Below are positions 60,250-64,000 of a stretch of DNA of 64,000 nucleotides, in pieces (the first letter of the stretch is position 1; each line of letters begins with the position of its first letter). The translations under genes were made by a program, and so were the position numbers. The notes beneath the pieces are model-generated. The model saw nothing but the letters and a program-made list of their open reading frames with translations, did not search any database and was not told where the DNA came from. The stretch lies in assembly GCA_029260615.1 (NCBI GenBank), contig JAJDCX010000034.1:103703-167702 (forward strand), given 5' to 3'. The DNA comes from Phycisphaeraceae bacterium (lineage in GTDB: Bacteria > Planctomycetota > Phycisphaerae > Phycisphaerales > Phycisphaeraceae).

Positions 60250-61803
60250 TCACTCCTCTCCTAAAAACCCCCTCGCCACTTCCCAGACATTCCCCGCGCC
60301 CATGGTGACGACTAGGTCGCCGGGGCGGGTGGTTAGTTTTAACTGTTCGACGATGGCGGCGAAGGGGTAGAGGTGCATGGCTTGGACGTCTTTGCCTCTT
60401 AAACGATCGACCAGGTCGCTGGCGGTGACGGCGTGGCATTCGACTTGGGAGTCGCGGACGAAGTAGATGTCGGGAACGATGACGGTGTCGGCGGAGGAGA
60501 AGCTGACGGCGAACTCGTCCATGAGGAAGCGTGTTCGGCTGTGCTGGTGGGGTTGGAAGACGCAGATCAGGCGTTTGGGGTGGTAGTGTTGGCGCAGGGC
60601 ACGGAGAGTGGTGTCGACTTCGGTGGGGTGGTGGCCGTAGTCGTCGACGACGGTGATGACCTGGTCTTGTGGGGCACCGGGGGCGTTGGGGTTGGGGTGG
60701 CCGTCGGGGCTGCGGGTACCCATGAGTTGCATGCGTCGGTCCAGGCCTTGGAACCCTTCGATGGCTTTGGCGATGTCGGGCCAGGCTGCGCCGAGTCGGT
60801 GAGCGGTGATGCAGGCGGCGGCGGCGTTGTAGGCCATGTGTTCACCGGGCATGGGTGAGGTCCAGTCCATGACGGCTTCATCGTTGTGGTGCAGGCGTGC
60901 CTGGTCGCCCTTGAGGCCGATGCGCCAGTCGGCCTGGGGCGCGAAGCCGATGGTTTCGACCTGGCAGTTCAGTTCGGCGGTGATGGCGAGGCGGTGGGGC
61001 ATCTCGTGATTGATTAGGAGGGAGCCGGTGATATGGGAGGCCCGGCCCTTCGCTTGGCTCAGGGCCGGCGTTGGGGGTGAGTTTGTGGGGCCTGTGGATT
61101 CGGGGGCGGGGTGTTTGCCGGGCAGCCGTTCTGCGAAGACCTTGAACGCCTCGACGATCTCGTCCAGCGAGGTGTACATGTCCATGTGGTCGGCTTCGAC
61201 GTTGAGGATCACGGCGTGGGTGGGGTGGAAGTTGTGGAAGGAGCGGTCGTACTCGCAGGCCTCGGCGACCAGGAGGTCGCTTTCGCCGACGCGGACGCCG
61301 CCACCGATCTGTCGGCAGTTGGCGCCGACGATGAATGAGGGGTCCAGGCCGGTCTGGATGAGGATGTGGCTGAGCATGGAGGTGGTGGTAGATTTGCCGT
61401 GTGTCCCGGCGATGGCGACGCCGGTGCGGCCGATCATCAGCTCGCCCAGGAGTTGGGCGTATTTCTTGATCTCCACCCCTCGGCGGACCGCTTCGGTGAG
61501 TTCGGGGTGGTCGTTATGGATAGCTGCGGACACCACCACCAGGTCGCAGTCGTCCGGCAGGGACCGGGTCGATTGCTCGATCGATACCTCGACGCCGTTG
61601 TCACGCAGGGTTTCGACGGTGTTGGAGGGGTTGAGGTCGGACCCCGAGCAGTGGGCCCCGTGGTGCTTTGCAAGCTGGGCCAGTCCCGACATCCCGCATC
61701 CGCCGATCCCGATGAAGTGGACACGGCGGCCGGCGAGGCTCTTCGCGCTGGTTGCCCCGGCTTCCCCGGCTTCGATCTTGTCACGCATAGGGTGTGTCAT
61801 CAT
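60250..61803 (-). CDS. murC: UDP-N-acetylmuramate-L-alanine ligase
   Basis: MurC adds L-Ala to UDP-MurNAc in peptidoglycan synthesis. The 517-residue enzyme has the N-terminal VHFIGIGGCGMSGLAQLAKHHG (28-49), the ATP site GTHGKSTTTSMLSHIL, EACEYDRSFHNFHPTHAVILNVEADHMDMY, and the C-terminal domain DDYGHHPTEVDTTLRAL and FQPHQHSRTRF. It is longer than typical MurC. Around residue 245, between the central-domain strands, an extra loop reads TNSPPTPALSQAKGRASHITG. The DNA there (61042-61068) is a palindromic repeat, so the loop is repeat-derived. Confidence 0.94.
   Translation of the reverse strand: MMTHPMRDKIEAGEAGATSAKSLAGRRVHFIGIGGCGMSGLAQLAKHHGAHCSGSDLNPSNTVETLRDNGVEVSIEQSTRSLPDDCDLVVVSAAIHNDHPELTEAVRRGVEIKKYAQLLGELMIGRTGVAIAGTHGKSTTTSMLSHILIQTGLDPSFIVGANCRQIGGGVRVGESDLLVAEACEYDRSFHNFHPTHAVILNVEADHMDMYTSLDEIVEAFKVFAERLPGKHPAPESTGPTNSPPTPALSQAKGRASHITGSLLINHEMPHRLAITAELNCQVETIGFAPQADWRIGLKGDQARLHHNDEAVMDWTSPMPGEHMAYNAAAACITAHRLGAAWPDIAKAIEGFQGLDRRMQLMGTRSPDGHPNPNAPGAPQDQVITVVDDYGHHPTEVDTTLRALRQHYHPKRLICVFQPHQHSRTRFLMDEFAVSFSSADTVIVPDIYFVRDSQVECHAVTASDLVDRLRGKDVQAMHLYPFAAIVEQLKLTTRPGDLVVTMGAGNVWEVARGFLGEE
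61042..61068. repeat. Palindromic repeat inside murC
   Basis: Arms CCGGCCCT (61042-61049) and AGGGCCGG (61061-61068) pair perfectly over an 11-base loop. On the coding strand it reads CTGAGCCAAGCGAAGGGCC, giving residues LSQAKGRA in frame. The 'LSQAKG' reading is typical of widely dispersed intergenic repeats. It lies in an extra loop of MurC. Confidence 0.65.
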
Positions 61804-61933
61804 GCAGATTGTATCGGCGGTATGAGGGTCTGGGGGCTAGGGTCTGGGGGCTGGCCGGACTTCACCCAGACTTTCTGACTAGACCCCGAACCCCAGACCC
61901 AATACCCGACGCAATTCCCGCTACTATATCCCC

Positions 61934-63643
61934 ATGAGCGACTTCCTCGGCAGCTTCTGTCTGGTCCTGCATGGCCACCTCCCCTATGTCCTTCGCCACG
62001 GGACCTGGCCTCATGGTGAGGACTGGCTCTATGAGGCGGCGGCCGAGACTTATCTGCCGTTGTTGACGATGGTCGATGAATGCGTCTATCTCAACGCTAC
62101 CCCTAAGATCACGATGGGCCTGACGCCTGTGTTGTTGGAACAACTCAGCCACGAACACTTCAAGCAGGGCTTTGAGCATTACCTCGAAGACCGCGCCCAG
62201 CAGGCTGCTTACGACCTGGCCGACTTTAAGAAGATGGACAACGGGCACATGGCCTTTCTTGCCGGGCAGTGGGTCAAGCTATTCAAGGAACTGAGCGAGC
62301 AATTTAAGAAGATAAACCGAGACATCCCCAAAGCCTTCGCGGCGCAGGCGAAGAAGGGTTATCTGGAAATTCTTACCTCTAACGCGACCCACGGCTACAT
62401 GCCGCTTCTTTACCACGACGACTCGATCCGGGCACAGGTCCGTGCGGGTATTGCCAGCAGCGAACGCATCCTGGGGTTCAAACCCACCGGGATGTGGCTG
62501 CCGGAGTGTGCGTATCGACCGGGCGGGGATTGGGACCCGCCGATCCACTGGGCCAAAGTCCACGGCCGAACCGGCATCGAACATTTGGTGGCTGACGAAG
62601 GCATCACCCACTTCTTCGTCGAGAACCACCTGATCGAGAACAGCCGAAGCGAACAGGTCTTCAATGACGGGCAGTGGTGGAAGATCGGCTGGGAAGAAGC
62701 GGCGAAATACCCGAGCCGGGGCTGGCGCAGTGTCAACGAACCACATGGCGTAAACTCCGACGGCACGGGCCTGGCGCGCGCCGTCGCTATCGCACGCGAC
62801 CCCGACGTCTGTGAGAGCGTCTGGTCCGGCGAAATCGGATACCCGGCCGACGGCGTGTACCTCGAGTTCCACAAAACATGGAGCCCCAAACGCGGCCTGC
62901 GATACTGGAAAGTCACCGGCAAGAAAACAGACCTCGGCGACAAACACCTCTACTACCCAGACAACGTCTCCGGAAAAATACACGAACACTCACAGGACTT
63001 CGTCAACAAGATCAAAGACCGCCTGCGCGCCCACCGCGACCTCACCGGCAAGACCGGCATGGTCACCGCCACCTTCGACGCCGAGCTCTTCGGCCACTGG
63101 TGGTTCGAGGGCCCACAGTTCCTCCGCGACGTCATGCTCACCCTCAACGCCGACGACCAGGTCAACCTCGCCACCACCGCCGAGTACCTCGAAGCCAACC
63201 CGATCGACAAGGTCGTCGCGCTCCCCGAGGGCTCCTGGGGCGACAAGGGTGACCACCGCGTCTGGACCAACGACCAGGTCAACTGGATGTGGGACATCGA
63301 GTACCGCTGCGAGTCCAACTTCATCCGCTTCATCCACGACCTGCCCTGGAAAGAAAACAAGCAGGTCCACGAGCTCTTAAAGAACGCCGGCCGCGAGTTG
63401 TTGCTGCTCCAGGCAAGCGACTGGCCCTTCGTCATCCGACGCGGCCAGGCCGTGGACTACGGCATCAAGCGCTACATGCAGCACGTCGCACGCTTCGAGA
63501 GCCTCACCGACATCGCCGAGAAAGTCGCCGCCGACAACGAATACCTCGGCAAACTCACCGAGGTCGAACAGTTCGAGATCAAGGACGCCGAGATCCACGA
63601 CGTCATCTTCCCAATCATCGACCTGAACTGGTGGAAACCCTAG
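61934..63643 (+). CDS. Glycoside hydrolase family 57 protein (glucan branching enzyme-like)
   Basis: The 569-residue enzyme has the GH57 start (FCLVLHGHLPYVLRHG, the 'HxHxP' motif as HGHLP), nucleophile Glu191 in GMWLPECAYRPGG, acid Asp382 in TATFDAELFGHWWFEG, and a C-terminal DUF1957-like helical domain (LVQASDWPFVIRRGQAVDYGIKRYMQHVARFESL). This fits the alpha-1,4-glucan branching enzyme group of GH57, acting on glycogen in the cytoplasm. The gene is divergent from murC. Confidence 0.9.
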   Translation: MSDFLGSFCLVLHGHLPYVLRHGTWPHGEDWLYEAAAETYLPLLTMVDECVYLNATPKITMGLTPVLLEQLSHEHFKQGFEHYLEDRAQQAAYDLADFKKMDNGHMAFLAGQWVKLFKELSEQFKKINRDIPKAFAAQAKKGYLEILTSNATHGYMPLLYHDDSIRAQVRAGIASSERILGFKPTGMWLPECAYRPGGDWDPPIHWAKVHGRTGIEHLVADEGITHFFVENHLIENSRSEQVFNDGQWWKIGWEEAAKYPSRGWRSVNEPHGVNSDGTGLARAVAIARDPDVCESVWSGEIGYPADGVYLEFHKTWSPKRGLRYWKVTGKKTDLGDKHLYYPDNVSGKIHEHSQDFVNKIKDRLRAHRDLTGKTGMVTATFDAELFGHWWFEGPQFLRDVMLTLNADDQVNLATTAEYLEANPIDKVVALPEGSWGDKGDHRVWTNDQVNWMWDIEYRCESNFIRFIHDLPWKENKQVHELLKNAGRELLLLQASDWPFVIRRGQAVDYGIKRYMQHVARFESLTDIAEKVAADNEYLGKLTEVEQFEIKDAEIHDVIFPIIDLNWWKP

Positions 63644-63660
63644 CCGCTCGCGGCTTAGCG
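63642..63660. repeat. Short repeat, copy 2 (family C)
   Basis: AGCCGCTCGCGGCTTAGCG is the same as 35755-35773 apart from one base, with the inverted repeat AGCCGC/GCGGCT. It sits directly after the GH57 stop codon. Confidence 0.65.
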
Positions 63661-63672
63661 ATGAAGGGGTTT

Positions 63673-63754
63673 GACAGGATGACAGGATTTTCAAGATAAA
63701 ATATGGACCGGTTGGCGGTTACCCGCCTGATCCTGACCATCCTGTCATCCTGTC
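63673..63754. repeat. Nested palindromic repeat element, copy 2 (family D)
   Basis: Perfect 16-bp inverted arms GACAGGATGACAGGAT (63673-63688) and ATCCTGTCATCCTGTC (63739-63754) flank a 50-base centre. The arms and the flanking CACATTCTTT-like sequence also occur at 40395-40579. The element lies 40 bases upstream of rdgB. Confidence 0.75.
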
Positions 63755-63794
63755 CACATTCTTTGTCTCGCTCTTCATCTATGCTTACATCACC

Positions 63795-63858
63795 ATGCAA
63801 ATCCTCGTCGCCACCTCCAACCCGCACAAGCTCGACGAGATACGCTCGATAATCCACG
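63795..63858 (+). pseudogene. rdgB: 5' end of rdgB (dITP/XTP pyrophosphatase), interrupted
   Basis: The frame from the ATG at 63795 reads MQILVATSNPHKLDEIRSII, the usual RdgB/HAM1 start (the substrate-binding 'ATxNxxKxxEi' motif). RdgB removes non-canonical purine triphosphates. At about 63851-63862 the match to RdgB stops. The reading frame stays open to the window end, but those later residues do not fit RdgB; the opposite strand does. The interruption could be a real inversion or an assembly fault. Confidence 0.7.
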
Positions 63859-64000
63859 ACAAGGCCATCGCGCAGACAAAACGGGCGGTGCGTTTTTCAA
63901 TTGGTGTGTCGGCGAGGTTCTTCAGTAACGCCAGGCTGTTCGCCGCATCACGTTCGGCGCGCGGGCCGTCGGTGTTGCTGTATCGGGCGCTGCGGACGCC
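63859..64000 (-). pseudogene. rdgB: Inverted internal fragment of rdgB
   Basis: Read on the minus strand from 64000, the sequence gives GVRSARYSNTDGPRAERDAA, then NSLALLKNLADTPIEKRTAR and FVCAMAL. That is the RdgB middle (compare E. coli RdgB GIYSARYSGEDA...LLETMKDVPDDQRQARFHC). It lies head-to-head with the gene's own start on the plus strand. Residues of about 68-118 are present; 20-68 and 118 onward are not seen before the window ends. Confidence 0.75.

Noticed and set aside
1..64000. CRISPR array
   Set aside because: No set of regularly spaced direct repeats with unique spacers was found; the repeats here are isolated palindromes.

Overview
The window is GC-rich bacterial DNA, densely coded on both strands. 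Planctomycetota of the Phycisphaerae type is the best guess. The reasons are the secreted ThuA-like, HYExAFE-type, DUF2062 and pepcterm-CAAX-like proteins, many genes without a clear ribosome-binding site, two-membrane traits (lipoproteins, Lgt, MurC/MurQ/AnmK), and several families of short palindromic intergenic repeats. No rRNA, tRNA, CRISPR array or transposase gene was found. The taxonomic call is inference from gene content.

Layout. 1-9348: the tail of an ABC transporter permease, then lgt, RNase R, a YlbF-like protein, two secreted or membrane proteins of unknown role, a tandem pair of DUF2062 membrane proteins, and a GAF-AAA-Fis sigma-54 activator. 9627-21935: a co-directional, tightly packed block of virion-type genes (portal, scaffold-like, major capsid, connector-like, several tail or surface proteins including LamG and TIGR03790-like domains, small membrane proteins and lipoproteins). 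It has no visible terminase, integrase, replication gene or endolysin. The sigma-54 activator is divergent from it, with a perfect 24-bp palindrome in the shared gap. 21980-31143: housekeeping metabolism (phosphohexomutase, HAD phosphatase/mutase, MoeA-MoaD, an HTH-receiver fusion, MurQ-AnmK muropeptide recycling, an AsmA-like protein, RibD).

31144-41600: NfeD/ClpP-like membrane protease, ThuA-like protein, small lipoprotein, agmatine-deiminase family enzyme, CAAX-protease-like membrane protein, a GGQ release-factor-like protein, an AT-richer GHKL ATPase that looks transferred, and a 1-kb gene-free stretch of nested repeats before an EamA transporter. 41650-50416: FMN-binding-type protein, HD-GYP phosphodiesterase, secreted VWA protein, and a four-gene minus-strand operon (Maf-type glycosyltransferase, a radical-SAM-like protein lacking its cluster cysteines, NeuA-like and NeuC-like sugar enzymes) that suggests nonulosonic-acid glycosylation of flagellin.

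50539-64000: small membrane/secreted proteins, DUF423, a HYExAFE protein, then ileS preceded by a 20-codon leader peptide with five isoleucine codons and mutually exclusive RNA hairpins. This is a textbook-style attenuator, and I think the best single regulatory finding here. Next come a soluble histidine kinase with an NtrC-type regulator, a TfoX-like protein, murC (carrying an in-frame palindromic repeat) and a GH57 glucan enzyme. The window ends inside rdgB, whose 5' end runs directly into an inverted copy of its own middle: either a local inversion or an assembly fold-back.
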